Shown: positions 30,211 through 42,769 of the stretch, piece by piece
Layout of the letters: each line of letters starts with the position of its first letter
Numbering within the stretch: the first letter of the stretch is position 1
Source of the DNA: Gambelia wislizenii
Lineage: Eukaryota > Chordata > Lepidosauria > Squamata > Crotaphytidae
Direction: 5' to 3'
Assembly: GCA_030847615.1 (NCBI GenBank)
Contig: JAUMIR010000004.1
Location: 105,724,001-105,788,000 of the forward strand
DNA: 64,000 nt
Notes under the pieces: generated by a model
What the model was told of the DNA's origin: nothing
Databases searched by the model: none
Seen by the model: only the letters and a program-made list of their open reading frames with translations
Made by a program: the position numbers and the translations under genes

Positions 30211-32945
30211 AAATGCTTATGCTACCAACCTCTTTCTCTTAGTCCACACTTACATGGCTATGTTAGGGAAAGGGGTTTTCTTCACTGCAGTTGCAGCCAT
30301 TCAGGGGACAAGATTGCTTGCAGGAATGAAAAATTAAAAGGTGCTTGCTGTTATTCCCCTTAGGCATGGTCATGGAAACAACTGGTAGGTATGCAGTAGC
30401 TAGTAGATACTAGCCAACAGCGTCATCTGAAACATCAGCTTCCCATGGGGGAATGGAAATAAAGGCAGTGCGTCTATTTGCAATGATATTTTGTGGACAA
30501 TTTTATCTTCTGTAAATGGGGCTGTGCGCTACTTTACCCAATTGTGATATCTTCCCTTCCTGAAGGCAAGGCTAAGATTGCAAAGGAATGGCATATTGGC
30601 AGGCAACCCAGTGAATCTTGCAACAAAAGCAAATATACAATTGCTTCATTCATCTGAATGACCTGGGATATCCATTCTTTTAGACCTCAGACATCTGAAT
30701 GAACTGGAGTACTATTCATACAGGATTTATTTATAACAGGCCTACGTGGAAAGGACCCTTGAAAAAGGGTTCTGAGAATGAGCCACATTTCTGGGTAAGT
30801 TATGTTTGTCACACAATATCATTAGGTGATGTTTTGTTAAAAGTGCACATGCTTTATCCATACTGAACATAATGAAGCCAAATAAACTCTAAAGAATCTT
30901 TCTGAATAAATATCTTACTTCATCATTTGTGAAATCCTAATTTTTATCCATTTACAAAACTAGCAAGCCTTAATGAAACACCAAACGTCAGTAAATTATA
31001 GTCAGTCTTGTTCATATGCAAAAATATGTGTTTCTCATAGGCTTGTTGTTTAAGTGACATATAACCAAGGACATACAGAGAACAGAGCCACTTTTCAGAG
31101 TTAATCTGAATGAATGACAGGGGCTAAAATGTAACTGAAGTCCCACCCATGACATTCATAATTTTGAATATATGTCTAAAAGAAAAGAAATCATATTTAA
31201 AGTTGACAATGTTTGGCTCATCCATGTTTACAATGTAGGCAACCAAGCATCATCTTAATTATATTGATTGTATAGTAGATCAACAGGAGAAATGGGAAAT
31301 AGCCAGGAAAACAGCTAGCTATATAATATGTTGACCTAAATAAGATTTTCTGCAAAATGTCTTGTTTTCATTCCCACTCTTGAGACCAATCAACAGAAAT
31401 TACAAGGGTTTGAGAATCTGGGTCTGATAACTTCTTGTCTCTTTCCCAGAAGAATCAACTTGAAATAAAATATTTCTTTGGAATCAATTTGTAGGCCTTG
31501 ACTTCATAGCATTCCCATAACCTATATTGTACTTTAAAACAATGCATTATTATTCTCAGTATACATTTTGATTAGAAGCCAACATTGTGGCTGGAAATTA
31601 TGCTAAGTCTTAAATGTAAACAAAGGCCTAAATCTTGTTTTCGTATTTTCTAGAGTAGACCCATTCAATCAACTAGATTTGTCTATGTGTTGACTCACCA
31701 CTCAACAGTTGGTTCCATGGATCTACTGTAGCTGCGACTAGTCAACTGAATTCTGGCCCAAATGCTGAAAACATTAAAAATGCTATGGGGACCTTCTCCC
31801 CTTCCTGTTGCTGTTATAGAAGAATTATGAACACATCTCCAGAAATACAAGAGCATGGGTATGATGAGTCAGATCATTGGTCCACCTAGCTAAGTATTGT
31901 CAAGTTTGAGCAACATTGTTGCTCCTTGGTTTAAGGCACCATTCTTTTCTAGCCCTACCTAAACTTTCCTGATGTTCTGGTAGCATTCCTTCAGTGTTCT
32001 AAAAAGGCGTCATTTTTCCAAGCATCCAAAATCAGACAAGACTCAGTTTGTTGAGGTTGTATGGTGGTAAGTAAGAGAGTATCTTCAGTAAATTCAAATT
32101 CAATAAATTTAAGCCAGTTTATAAACATTATCTTCTCTGACCCATTATCCCTAACATAGGCTAAGGTTAACAGCCTAGCCTAACAAATAGCCATCTTGTT
32201 CTGAACAAACTCTTCTTCCTCTCTAGCAACCAAGGTTATGCTGTGATACTCCATGCTAACTCAAAATCTGTTCTACTCGGTACTAACTCAAACTCTTTGT
32301 CTCAAGGGATGTGTACCAGTTTCTCTCCTTGGTAGACAAAAGAACGCTCAGCATATTATCACTGCATGAGGACTGTTTCCTTCAAAATTTCAGCTAGGAC
32401 AGGGTGTGGAGTCAAGGCTGCCAAATAACATTAAGCAGAGTAAAGTATCACAGAACAACACACAGCACCAAACCAAATCCAGGCCAACACAGCTTCTTCC
32501 TCTTTTGTCTGTCAAAAGTCAGAACAATTTTCGATATTGTAAAATTTTTAAAAATCATCAAAATGCATCTCATAATTTGTGGATTTAATTATCAATAAAA
32601 TATAAAATATTTTTAAATGCATATTGGGTAAAAAACATGTCTGCTAACTCAAACCATTCAGTCTTACCCACCAACTGCTTGCCCTTCCTTATCTCCCACG
32701 TCTGTTAGACTATAATTTGTCATTCTTATACTTCATTTCAAGTAAGACAGGTGGCCACAAATGGTCTCCAAAAAAAATCATAACTCATGGCTTCATAAGA
32801 ACTTGTGGACATTTTCCATGCCAGGCTGGGAATCATTTGGCTTTGTCATGAACTCTTCACCAATACTCAAAGGGTCCTCATAGCAAGAATGACTGAAAAT
32901 AACTGGAGAGGGAATACCAAAGAGACTTTTTAAATCTGAAACTTA
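30211..32945. other. Apparently unique 2.7 kb stretch
   Basis: No repeat family or RNA gene recognised. Frames are short and without domains. It is one of the longest stretches here without a recognised repeat and may hold regulatory sequence, but nothing specific is visible. Confidence 0.4.
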
Positions 32946-33472
32946 GAGCTCATCTAAACAGGCAATATATCTTATCTTGCCTCCATCTTAGAGCCCTTAA
33001 GTCCTGATGATACAGGGCTTTTGCCCATTCTAACCCCAGGCGGTCATCACCACCCCCAGGGCTGAGATGGAGGGGAGGGGGGATAGGGCCCAGTACAACT
33101 TTTTTTAAAAAAAGATACCTCTTTTAATCTGTTCCCTCCAGGAAGGAACTGATTGGTCCCCTTGAGACTGCAGGAGTCCATCTTGGCAGGCTGGCCCTCG
33201 CTGCTGCTGCTGCCAGTCTGCCTTGATCTCCCAGAAGGCAGGAAGGAGTCCTGCAGCATATAACCAAGGCTGGTCACATGCAGTGGGCCTTGGTCACATG
33301 TTGCGGTTTGCCTTCCTGCCTTCCAAGACAACGAGGGAGATGTTGGCAGCTGCAGACATGCCTGTCTGGATTCTGACCTGTTTGGAGGCGGTAACAGAGT
33401 AACAACAAGCCTGACCCAAGCCAGGATATGCCAGCAGAGATCCGGCATATCCTGGCTCATACTGATGAGCCC
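32946..33472. mobile_element. Harbinger-like MITE family A (copy 2)
   Basis: The left end is GAGCTCATCTAAACAGGCAA and the right end is complementary to GGGCTCATCAGTATGAGC. The flanks are TTA (32,943-32,945) and ATA (33,473-33,475), a TWA-type duplication with one change. It holds the family A palindrome (CAGCATATAACCAAGGCTGG, 33,254-33,300), a CTG trinucleotide run (33,200-33,213) and the paired CCAGGATATGCC/GGCATATCCTGG near the right end. It is 527 bp long. The 147- and 96-codon frames are shadows within this element. Confidence 0.8.
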
Positions 33473-33475
33473 ATA

Positions 33476-35150
33476 ACTTCCTCCCCTCACCTAATTCAAG
33501 GTATATAATGTCAGACAGTAAAACAAAAATACATGGATAATAAAGTAAATAGCTAACAATTTGCTGCTCTTTCACACCACCCAAAATCTGCTTCCCAAGG
33601 TGACTGCCTCACTCTGCGTAATGGTAGGCCAGACTGGTGCAGGAGACTCATCGTGTGGAAACCTCCTGCCACAGAGGTAAAAGAACGAATTGATCAGCCC
33701 TTTAATGCCATAAGTAACTAATAGGATTTTAGGATGGCAGATTTGATAGCTGCATTTTGTATAGCCCCTGCTACGTTCTCATTCTTCCCATGTCCGTGTA
33801 TATGATAACTTCAAACTACATCTCAGTGACATCTCCTGTGACGAGAGTAGTCTCTGGCATAGTAACACTGATGAATGCTGATAACTCATCAGTGGATTCC
33901 TATGTATCAAAGAATTAAACATGACATGTGGGTCTAGAACAATATCTAAATTCCATTAATGGCTTCCCTTAATTAAATGTTTCAAAGATATAAAAACTGC
34001 TGGAATAGATTATCTCGTCTATACACGAACTTTAAAACATGTTATCTTTGTCTGAAAATTTGATTTTTGATTTTTAAAAACCTGTGTGGCATTATGTTCA
34101 ATTCATTTCTTGTGGTGGTGGCCTCAGAATAAACTGGTTGCAAATGCAGATGGATGTAACCAGAATAGGAAATATGAGCAAAGTGGTTACATCCTTTTGC
34201 AATCAAGTGTTAGAAAACCTGGCCATCATCTGTTCAATTAGATGACTTTCCCAGTTTCCACTGAGCAGAGTTTTTAATTTACTTAATTGCAACCATCTCG
34301 GCCTGGCAATTAAAATAAAATGTTACCTGTGGGATGGGATCAATTAAAGGTTTGAAAATTCAATTTAGGATCATGATTAGCCTGCTTTACATGATTGATT
34401 TTTTTTCCTATATCATACAGTTGTGTAATGCAACCACGTTTGATACATAATGTAAATGTACCCTTTATTTTGGGTTGTTGGGGATTTTTTGCTTTTAAAA
34501 ACTGAAAACAGATTGTAGTGTCCTACAGGTATGTGGGTGAGGGGACACCATCAACATGGATGAGTTCACTTCTTGATTAGGATGGTCTGACAGGATATTT
34601 TAGCACCCTGATGTCATATTTTGTTGCACAGTTCACACAGAACTAGGCCAACAAGGTAGGCATTTTATGACATGGTCACCTCAAGGGTTTAAAACATTGT
34701 TCCCAAGTTTCAGCCACCTGAAACTTGATTCACTGTTTAAAAACTCCCCAAAACATGCCCAATAGACCTCATGACAACCCTGTAAGGTAGGCTGGTGGAG
34801 TTTTAAATTCCTCTTCCCCATTCTCAGCATTCCACACTTTTCCTGGAATTGCTGAGAGTGACTCACTCTGTTGCCCTGCCGCCGCCACCACCAAGTTGAC
34901 TGCCTGGGTCTCGTCACAGGTGGCCTGTCGCTGCTGCAAGTTGACTGCCTGGGTCCCATTGCAGCAGTAGCAGCAGCATCCTGCCACCACCACCACTTGA
35001 CTTCCTAGGTCCCAATCTGGGCCACATATTGAGCGGCAGGAGTGGTTTGTGAGATGGAGAGGGAATTTGCATGTGGGTGGTGATCAATTCAGTGTGTTTC
35101 CTGAGCAACCAATCAACACACTGGGAAAGGCAGCATACCTATGAGTTTTA
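33476..35150. other. Mostly unassigned; possible conserved non-coding segment
   Basis: The stretch 34,200-34,400 is repeat-free and has homeodomain-type words (TTAATTTACTTAATTGC and several AATTAAA). That texture is common in developmental enhancers. At 34,735-34,850 there is a weak match to an L2/MIR-type tail (CATGACAACCCTGTAAGGTA). No gene is recognised. Confidence 0.3.
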
Positions 35151-35230
35151 TAGAGAGAGATGTTGGAAACTGCCTTGTATCCTAATCTTGAGAAAAGTGG
35201 GAATAAATAAAATAAACACATAAATAGGAA
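35151..35230 (+). mobile_element. L2-type 3' tail
   Basis: Short plus-strand end: GAAACTGCCTTGTATCCTAA, then GAGAAAAGTGGGAATAAATA and an A/T-rich tail. It is only the 3' terminus. Confidence 0.45.
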
Positions 35231-35900
35231 CAAAAATATGTCCCTTTCCATTTTGTAGTTGAATCATGATGCAAAGAAGCTGGTGTGAGTGCTCAGATGA
35301 AAAATTAGCTTCTTTCATCCTCAAAGATGCTCACTTGATCCTGTTCAGGAAGCATGAGGTGAAGTCACTAAAGATCAACCAGAAATATCACCTGGGAACA
35401 CCCATGGGCAAATAAAAACCTTTTAGCTGTTCATCATAGAAAGCAGTCTTTATGACATAATCCATGAAACAGAAATTCAAGTACAGAATTTTTTTAAAAG
35501 CCCAGCAAAGTCAAAGCATAGAAGCCCCTGAGCTGAACTCATACATTGGTCTACTGCTCTTGGTTGGGTTTATCACAGACAGCATAAGCTGTGACATCCA
35601 GGTTCAAGGTAGTGCTACTTCAGAGCAACAATAAGCCTTAAGAAATATTATGAACTCATATGATACTTGAGGTTCAACAACACATAACAAATAGTATCCC
35701 TCTGGTGCAAAGACATTATCCTCTGCAATGAGAGAATTACTTGGGCAGGTGGACTGGTACACCTTAGGAAGCCCAGCTTGGTTACAGCGATGACAACACA
35801 AGCTGAACCATATTTCCACATTAGATGAAAAGTGGTGGGAGACCATTTATTTCATCAGCCTGAAACTTACAAAGGGTCTGCTTAACAAGGCCTAATATAA
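35231..35900. other. Unassigned sequence
   Basis: Nothing recognised. Confidence 0.35.
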
Positions 35901-35904
35901 TAGA

Positions 35905-36162
35905 ATACTGTAATAGAATAATAGAATAATAGAATTGGAAGAGACCACAAGGGCCATCCAGTCCAACCCCCTGCCATGCAGGAATACACAATCAAATCAT
36001 TCCCGACAGATAGCCATCCAGTCTCTGTTTAAAAACCTCCAAAGAAGGAGACTCAAAGAAGGAGACTCCACCACACTCAGAGGCAGTGTATTCCACTTCC
36101 GAACAGCTCTTACTGTCACTAAGTTCTTTCTAATATTTAGGTGGAAGCTCTTTTCTCATGTT
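35905..36162 (-). mobile_element. CR1 LINE 3' end
   Basis: The 3' terminus has AATAGAATAATAGAATTGGA, then GAGACCACAAGGGCCATCCA and TGCCATGCAGGAATACACAA, the standard squamate CR1 3' region. It is 5'-truncated after about 260 bp. A 14 bp local duplication (AAAGAAGGAGACTC twice, about 36,038-36,068) is specific to this copy. A short TTTATTTATTTATTTGAGTA and TATACCCTGC sequence beyond 36,160 may be an adjoining L2-type tail. Confidence 0.85.
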
Positions 36163-36189
36163 TATTTATTTATTTGAGTATTTATACCC

Positions 36190-38291
36190 TGCTCTTAAAC
36201 TTTGGCATCATTCTATAAAACAAGCCATCCCCTCTCGCCTTCCTTACCGCTGCTGTAGGGCAACAAATAAGAACACCAGCAGTCAGTGTATCAACTGCTT
36301 GCAACAGGCTTGCAAGGACCACTGCAAGCATCCAGGTAACATACTATGATTGTCTGGCAAGTGGATGGTACCAAGAAGAACACATCGAGACTGATTGAAA
36401 AGATTTTGCTCCTGTTCTTCCCGATTTTATACTGGGTTAAAATAAGCTGATCTGGGAGCTGGTATAAAAAGTCTCTGATTGTACTGGGAGGCAACAGCAA
36501 ATATTCTGGGATAGACAAAATGCATATTTATCTCCAAAATAAAATAAAAAAGAACAGTAACAATTTCTGGTCTTTTTAATCAGTCTGGATGGGCCCAAAC
36601 AGTTATGCCCTGGGGAACAACAAAGCCTGTTTTGGTGTTGTGATAGAAAATTACCCCCATGATAGCATATTGTGCTAGGTCTTTCTTCAAATAAATCAAA
36701 ACTTTTTCATTAAGGGTTTATGTCTGTTTCCTCATCTGTGGGCAGGGTTACAACAAGGATATTTTTTTAAAATTGTTTTTATTTGAAACTAATGGAGGCA
36801 GTAATTTTGGGGACAATGAAATTATCTTGTTTTGTTTTACAGAAGTTTGTCAGCTACTCAAAACAAATGTTCAACCTCATATGATCATGTGTTTTTCTAG
36901 CTCAGAGTGTTTGGGTCATATGGAACACCCTTCATTCTACACCCACAAGCATACTGTTGCTATGGGCATTTTTATTCCCTGAAGTACACTGGAATTCCCA
37001 TGGGGTCAGAAACTATCCCAGAAGCCATTCAATATACCGTAAGATAATCTTTTATCCATCTGAATTAGGGCTGGCTGATACATAAAGATAATTGTGTGTT
37101 TGATAGCAGTATGTCTACAAAACTCTCTATCTTGTTACATTCCCTCTGGTATTTTATATATCCTTTAAATTGCAATCTGAAAAAGGAGAGGGGAGCAGGC
37201 AGTTTAGCATCATATATTTCATGCACATCCCTGGAACTACCTTCTGAAAACAGACCAAGGACAACATGTTCTGAAGTGGAAAACTGATAGCAGTGCAATG
37301 CTGTTACAAGGGTTTTGTGCTTCTTCCAAATTTTTGCTGACTCAAGTACTTTTTTGATTGTGGGGACTGGGTTAGTTGTCTGATGCAAGCTGGTACTTAA
37401 AATAAATGCACCAAGGGCAATAAATTTGGAGATGCCTGCTAAATATCAAACTAATATGAGATATCAAACTAATGGCTTTTTGCCTGGTCTTCAGTGCTTC
37501 CCTCCAAATGTAAACTTAGATGATAGGGGAAATAATAAGCAAACCAACAAATACATTCTATTTGATATATTTGAGAAAGAGAATAAAAAGGTAAACAGAA
37601 GAATTCAAAAGTGCTTCCCTTGTACTCGCCTACTCTTGTTTGGACTTCTTGCCAAGTTTGTATATGCTACAGTCTATTCAAGTATTGCTGAAAGATGGGA
37701 ACTCAAGATGCAGCTGGAATGCAAATTAAGCAAGGCCTTGTTTTCCAAAGCCTTTTGTATGTCATGTAGCCGTGAAGCCATAGCTCCTTGTTTTTCTCCT
37801 TTTGGGTTATAGAAGAACCCAATGTTGTCTGTCAAAAAAGACATTAGCATTTTTAAATAAGCACACCAGTTAAAGTAATTTCAATAACCTCCTGCTTAGA
37901 CTATTGCAATACATGGGGCTGCCTTTAAAGATGCTTCAGAAATTGTAGTATGTCCAGAAAAGAACACCACAATTATTCACTGGGACTATGTGGTTTGATT
38001 ATGTTATACCTTTTGTGTCAGATGTACTTCTTCCATTCTGTTTTTATTTAAAATGCTAGTCTGAAACTTTAAAGCAAAGATGGGGAAACCTATTAGGCCT
38101 GGAGGACCAAATTCCAATTTGGAAGGATGTCCAGGGGCTGCATTCCAATTTGGAAAGGGTCTCAGGGCCACATTTGAGCAGCAGGTAGGTCTAAGAGCCC
38201 AGGGGCAAGACCAAGGACAGATGAGATGGGGTCAAAGTAAAATGGGGAAGGCCAGATGCAACTCTTGCCAGTTGGGACCACTGCGTATATG
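36190..38291. other. Apparently unique sequence
   Basis: No repeat family or RNA gene recognised. The 128-codon frame at 37,426-37,812 has no known domain and starts in a duplicated TATCAAACTAATATGAGA phrase; I judge it chance. Confidence 0.35.
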
Positions 38292-38425
38292 AGGGGTAGG
38301 AATAATGCGGCCCTTCAAATGCTGCTAACCTGCAACTCCCAGCATTCTACACCATGGGCTCTACTGGCTAGGGCTGATGGGGGTTACAGTTTAATAATAT
38401 TTGGAGGACCGCACAATTCCCGCCT
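38292..38425. mobile_element. Short hAT-type MITE
   Basis: The ends GGGGTAGGAATAATGCGGCC and the complement of GAGGCGGGAATTGTGCGGTC are inverted repeats. The interior has CTGCAACTCCCAGCATTCTA, a known squamate hAT-MITE phrase. No 8 bp duplication could be read with certainty. Confidence 0.5.
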
Positions 38426-38827
38426 CTGAAATATACTAACCAGAAGCTCTGTCTATACTAAAGGTAGGATTATATAGCCCTGCAAATGGTGTCTGTCTGC
38501 AGCTGCCATCAGTTCAAACCAGCAGAGCCATTGGGATGAGTGTTGAATGTTACAATCCAACAACATTTGGAGGTACATGTAATTTCTATCCCTGATCTAT
38601 ACTCTTAATCATAGCTCAGCACACAAGTCATCTGTGACAGATTGGTCTACCTCAGTGTCCCCCAAGACATTCACAAGATGGACTACGCTGATCAACCCCT
38701 GTCATCTTGACCATGCTGACTAAGGATAATGAAAGTTGTAGACCAACACATGTAAAAAAAGAGCTTCCCCTACAAATCCTTCCTAGTGATTAATTTAATG
38801 GTCACTCTTTCTCTCTTCAGGAATCAA
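38426..38827. other. Unassigned sequence
   Basis: A block about 38,470-38,590 (AATCCAACAACATTTGGAGG) resembles another hAT-MITE fragment. No ends are visible. Confidence 0.3.
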
Positions 38828-39038
38828 AGGGCCTGTCAGCACTGCAGAAAAACAGCAGTTTGACAACACTTGAGCCACCATAGATCTATCCTACAGAATT
38901 CTGGTATTTTTAGGATTGTGAAGTAGTTTAGCCTACTCTGGTGCCTCACCCAATGACAAATACCAGAATTCCATAGGATAGGACTATGGTGCATAAAGTG
39001 GTGTCAAACTGCTGTATTGCTGCAGTGTAGACAGACCT
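38828..39038. mobile_element. Palindromic MITE, 'CCTGGGATTTG' core family (copy 4)
   Basis: The ends GGGCCTGTCAGCACTGCAG and the complement of AGGTCTGTCTACACTGCAG are inverted. The arms contain CAGTTTGACAACACTTGAGC and the complementary AAGTGGTGTCAAACTGCTG, and the core carries CTACAGAATTCTGGTATTT. The arms are well preserved. Non-coding. Confidence 0.7.
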
Positions 39039-39093
39039 AAAGACTCACTTTTGGTGCAGGATTCATTCTGTGGCTGTACTTACTATGCCAATA

Positions 39094-39097
<4 letters not shown>

Positions 39098-39124
<27 letters not shown>
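39098..39124. repeat. (GT)n microsatellite
   Basis: About thirteen uninterrupted GT units. Confidence 0.9.
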
Positions 39125-39176
39125 ATTGTTTGCCAAATCGAGAGAAAAAGAATGGGTGTCACATGCTGGAGTAAAG

Positions 39177-39297
39177 AGCCAACATGGTGTAGTGGTTTGA
39201 GCAGTGGGCCAGAATTCTAGGAGAGCAGGGCAGTTGCCATATGATAGGGTTGTCATAAATTGTAGTCATGATGAAGGCTCAGAACAACAATAAGCTA
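39177..39297 (+). mobile_element. Sauria-type SINE, internally deleted
   Basis: The tRNA-like head AACATGGTGTAGTGGTTTGA is followed directly by a reduced body and the tail block ATAGGGTTGTCATAAATTGT ending in AACAACAATAAG. Most of the middle is missing. Confidence 0.65.
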
Positions 39298-39543
39298 GGA
39301 TGTAAAAGGGCTCCTCTGCTTCTAATCTCCCAGGTCCAGGTTCATGTTCTTCAGAGAGCAAAATCCAAACTAGCTTAAGTTAGGCTTCACCCTAAACTCC
39401 TGAGTGTGTATGGGGATTCTTCGTGGCAAAAGTGTGGACTCTATCATTCTCATGGCTTGGAGAGACTCTAGTAGTGTCTTGCTCACAAACTTTCAACCAT
39501 CCCTAGAAGAAGAAAAAAATGGTATGGTTAAAGAAGTGTTACT

Positions 39544-39570
39544 ACATCATCATCATCATCATCATCATGA
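39544..39570. repeat. (CAT)n microsatellite
   Basis: Eight to nine CAT/ATC units. Confidence 0.9.
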
Positions 39571-40308
39571 TATGATATAGATCACTTACTTTCTTCTGAT
39601 GCCATTCCCTCATTCATAAAATGCATTAAAATGTTGAAATAAAAATAAGAATATGATGGTGCTTGTCTGGCAGTCCTGACCTCTTCAGCGAGAATATAAA
39701 ACAAATCACAGCCTAGTCTTTGGTGGTCATTTCTAGCTTTGTTGCTTCACAGTCAGCAATAAAGACAAACAGCTGCATTTGCTCCAAGCCATATTCTCTT
39801 TCCCCTTTTTACTCCGCTTGGCTGCAGTTCCAGAACATTTCCTCTAGCTAGAGGCTAATGAAGCCGTTTCCTTCTCAGCTTGATAGCATGTGCTCTCTGA
39901 GCCAGCCTTAGGTGTTAATACCAATCCAGCTTACCTATGTTTCCTCTCCTTTTACATTGGCAGAAAAAGAATAATCTTTTCTATTTTTAAAAAAAGCTTG
40001 ATATAGTACAGCACCTATTTTTCTCCTCTCAGTCAAAAGTCATTACCATGTTGGAGTTTCCTGTACATGTACACAGCAGCTTTCCAACCGTGTTCTGGGA
40101 AGTCTGGAGGTTCCTTGGACATTTACAAGGCATTCTTCAGTGAACAGATCAGTAGTGGTAGGCAAGCTTACAATTATTAATCTCCTGATAACAAAATAAA
40201 GTCTTCTTGCACTTTTAAGATCCAGAGATTATTTCCATATGAGCTTTTGTAGTTATAATGTACCTCGTCAGATGCATGGAATACAATATTTAAGACTCAT
40301 TTAGATAC
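39571..40308. other. Apparently unique sequence
   Basis: No repeat family or gene recognised. The part about 39,760-39,950 is repeat-free and of mixed composition. Confidence 0.35.
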
Positions 40309-40540
40309 AGGGGGCCCTCACTTGGCTTTGGTTCCAGGACACCCCATGGATACCACCCATGGATACCAAAAACTGTGGATGCTCAACTCCATTATACACA
40401 ATAACATAGTAAAATGGTGTCCCTTATATAAACTGGCAAACAGCAAGGTTTGCTTTCTGGATTTTTCCCCCCAAATGTTTTCAAGTCGTGGTTGGCTGAA
40501 TCCATGGAGTCAGAACCTGTGGATACAGAGGGCCAACTGT
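40309..40540. mobile_element. Tigger/pogo-like MITE, TA duplication
   Basis: The left end CAGGGGGCCCTCACTTGGC and the right end, complementary to CAGTTGGCCCTCTGTATCC, are inverted repeats flanked by TA. Inside, CCATGGATACCAAAAACTGT and GATGCTCAACTCCATTATAC pair in layout with GTTGGCTGAATCCATGGAGT near the right end. This is the structure of Tc1/mariner-superfamily Tigger-derived elements. About 230 bp long, so non-autonomous. Confidence 0.75.
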
Positions 40541-40583
40541 ATACACAGTCTACATGGTTGTGACAGTGTACATGGTTGTGACA

Positions 40584-40795
40584 GCAAGCAGGCCCGCAGC
40601 ATGTGACCAAGGCTGGTCACATGCAGGGGGGCTTGGTCACATATTGTAGCCTTCCAAGACATCAGGAGAATGGTGGCAGTGACAGCTGCAGAAACAGGCT
40701 GTCATGCCCGTCTAGACTCCAGCCCATTTGGAGGCAGTAACAGAGAACACAATGGACCTGATCTGTGGCCAGGGTATGTTGGCAGGGAGCTTGGA
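40584..40795. mobile_element. Harbinger-like MITE family A fragment (copy 4)
   Basis: The stretch carries the family A palindrome (GCAGCATGTGACCAAGGCTG, then GGTCACATGCAGG, CTTGGTCACAT) and the following block GTCATGCCCGTCTAGACTCC with TGTTGGCAGGGAGCT, as in the 33 kb and 46 kb copies. Both termini are missing. It directly follows the Tigger-like element. Confidence 0.7.
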
Positions 40796-40884
40796 AAAAT
40801 TACAGTACTTTTAAAATCCCAACTCCTAGAATTCCCAGTGGCCATGCTGCCTGGGAAGTTTGGGGAGTTGCAGTCCAAAAAGCA

Positions 40885-41060
40885 AGTGGAAGGCAGTAAG
40901 AAAAGAGGAAGACTGCATTACAGGTGGATTGATTTAATTAAGGAGCCACATCCCTGAATTTGCAATACCTGAGCAGGGCAGTTGATAACCAAGGCTCTTG
41001 GGCGTCTTTCATTTATAGGGTCACCATAAGTTGAAATTGACTTGATAGCAAATAATATCA
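40885..41060 (+). mobile_element. RTE/BovB-like LINE 3' end
   Basis: The sequence AAGAAAAGAGGAAGACTGCA and TACAGGTGGATTGATTTAAT encodes the 'KKRGRLHYRWIDLIKE' end block. It is followed by CTTTCATTTATAGGGTCACC and TTGAAATTGACTTGATAGCA, the 3' terminal motif. It is 5'-truncated and closely parallels 3,705-3,890. Confidence 0.65.
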
Positions 41061-42566
41061 GTCCAAAAAACTAATGTTCCCAACTTCTGGTCAGGGTACA
41101 TATATGAGAAAGCATGAGTCAGTATCAAGTGTTCTTTCCTAAAGTACTTCAGATGCCACAAATGAAAATGGCGAAGGCTTGAAAACACTAGCCCTCCATC
41201 TTGCTCATCAATGATGAAAAATTATCTTATCAGGGTCCAGCTTTGTGACTTGGTGAAAAAATGATAGCATGTCAACAAATTCAATATTTTCCTCTTCACC
41301 CCAGCCTCCAAAAAGTTTAGAAAACTGAGGTCCTCTGGCTCTTATTGATGTCAAACAAGCATCTTCATGTCTCTTCTTCACTGAAAGGACATCCTGCTTC
41401 TTTCTTTCCTGACCCTGAGCCGCACAGCCAGTGAATGCTTTTGATGGGAAATATTAACCTGTATGTTCACTGGAATAAATCCATGTAGGCATTAACACAA
41501 TGGCTATGCATATAGCTACAATTGACCAATTAGATCTGCAGCGTACATCAGGAAGTGCAGAAATCCACCCAGTTGTCTTCCCACCATTACCAATGGCATG
41601 TAACCTCTAGGGGGACACAACCCCTTTTAATTCAAAGCCCAGCATTTCTAGTGATTTCCTTCCTCACATTCCTTGCATAACTTTGTAAGGACCATTTTTT
41701 TGTAAGAACACAATATTGTTATTCATACTTCTTCGGTGCTTTGCTGATCTTTAATGCATATGATAGAACCCAGATAACAGGGCTTTTGTGTAGTTTGTAG
41801 TACCTCTAAAGACAATGACATTTCATTAAGTACCTATAGAGCTGATGCCATGTAAATTTTCGTCAGCACTATTTACTAAGTTTAATAATTCTATGCCTAT
41901 AGGTGCTTCCAGATGGAGAGCTCTTCAAAAGGCAGCTCTTCTCTCCCCCACCATCACTGTCACCCCACACAGTCTTTTGGTAAGAAAAACAATGGAAAAG
42001 CTGATGGGAAAACACAGATAATGACTACATCTGGAAACCTTTCCACCAGTTCTTTAAATAAGTAGGATAGGTACACAATAAAAGCCTCATCTCATTTAGG
42101 AAACACCCTAAATCATACGATTTCAGTTCCATTTTATTGTCAAGCTGATTTTGGCACTTCATTTTTCCAGTTGTATTTTGTTGTGCCTATTTTACATTTC
42201 AGTACAATTGGAAATAGTGGCATTCAACTTTCAGTATTGTAAAATGTTGGCCCTTGAAATATTCTAGACAGTATTTAAGGAAATTTTTCTCAATACTCTG
42301 GATAGTAAAGTTGGACATTTTCATGTATATATTCCTGACCGCCTGGCAGCTCTTGTTATTATTTCAAGATTATTTCAAGTTATTATTGGTGCTTCCCTTC
42401 TGGCTTAATTGTTGGAGTATCCCAACCTTTTCTGAAGGTGTTTTACAGGTTCCATTGAACTGAACAGTGCTGAGATAGGAGCATAAGCATGTGCCATGGT
42501 GATGTGTTCTTTGTGTCAAGGAAATCTGGTACAAATAATATGGAGCTAGTTTGGTAATAATAGGAG
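41061..42566. other. Apparently unique sequence
   Basis: No repeat family recognised, except a possible MITE arm at about 41,900-41,950 (GTGCTTCCAGATGGAGAGCT). Confidence 0.35.
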
Positions 42567-42768
42567 GAACCAGCATGGCTTAGTAGTTTGAGTGTTGGTC
42601 TACAATTCTGGAGACCAGGGTTTGAATACCCACTTGACCATGAAAACCCACTGGGTGAACTTGGGCAAGTCATACACTTACACCCTCAGAAAACCCTGTA
42701 ATGGGTTCACCTTAGGGTCACCATAAGTCAGAAACAACTTGAAGGCACACAACAATAACAATACAACA
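42567..42768 (+). mobile_element. Sauria-type SINE
   Basis: The head GAACCAGCATGGCTTAGTAG, a B-box region (CAGGGTTTGAATACCC), the body CACTGGGTGAACTTGGGCAA and the tail GGGTCACCATAAGTCAGAAA with ACACAACAATAACAATACAA. The middle lacks the 'cctctgaacaaatcttgcc' block. Good tRNA-like promoter blocks. Confidence 0.9.
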
Positions 42769-42769
42769 A

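Noticed and set aside
37426..37812. 128-codon plus-strand frame
   Set aside because: No recognisable domain; length is within chance expectation for a 64 kb window.
42567..42640. tRNA gene
   Set aside because: Same reason: SINE head followed by the usual body and tail.
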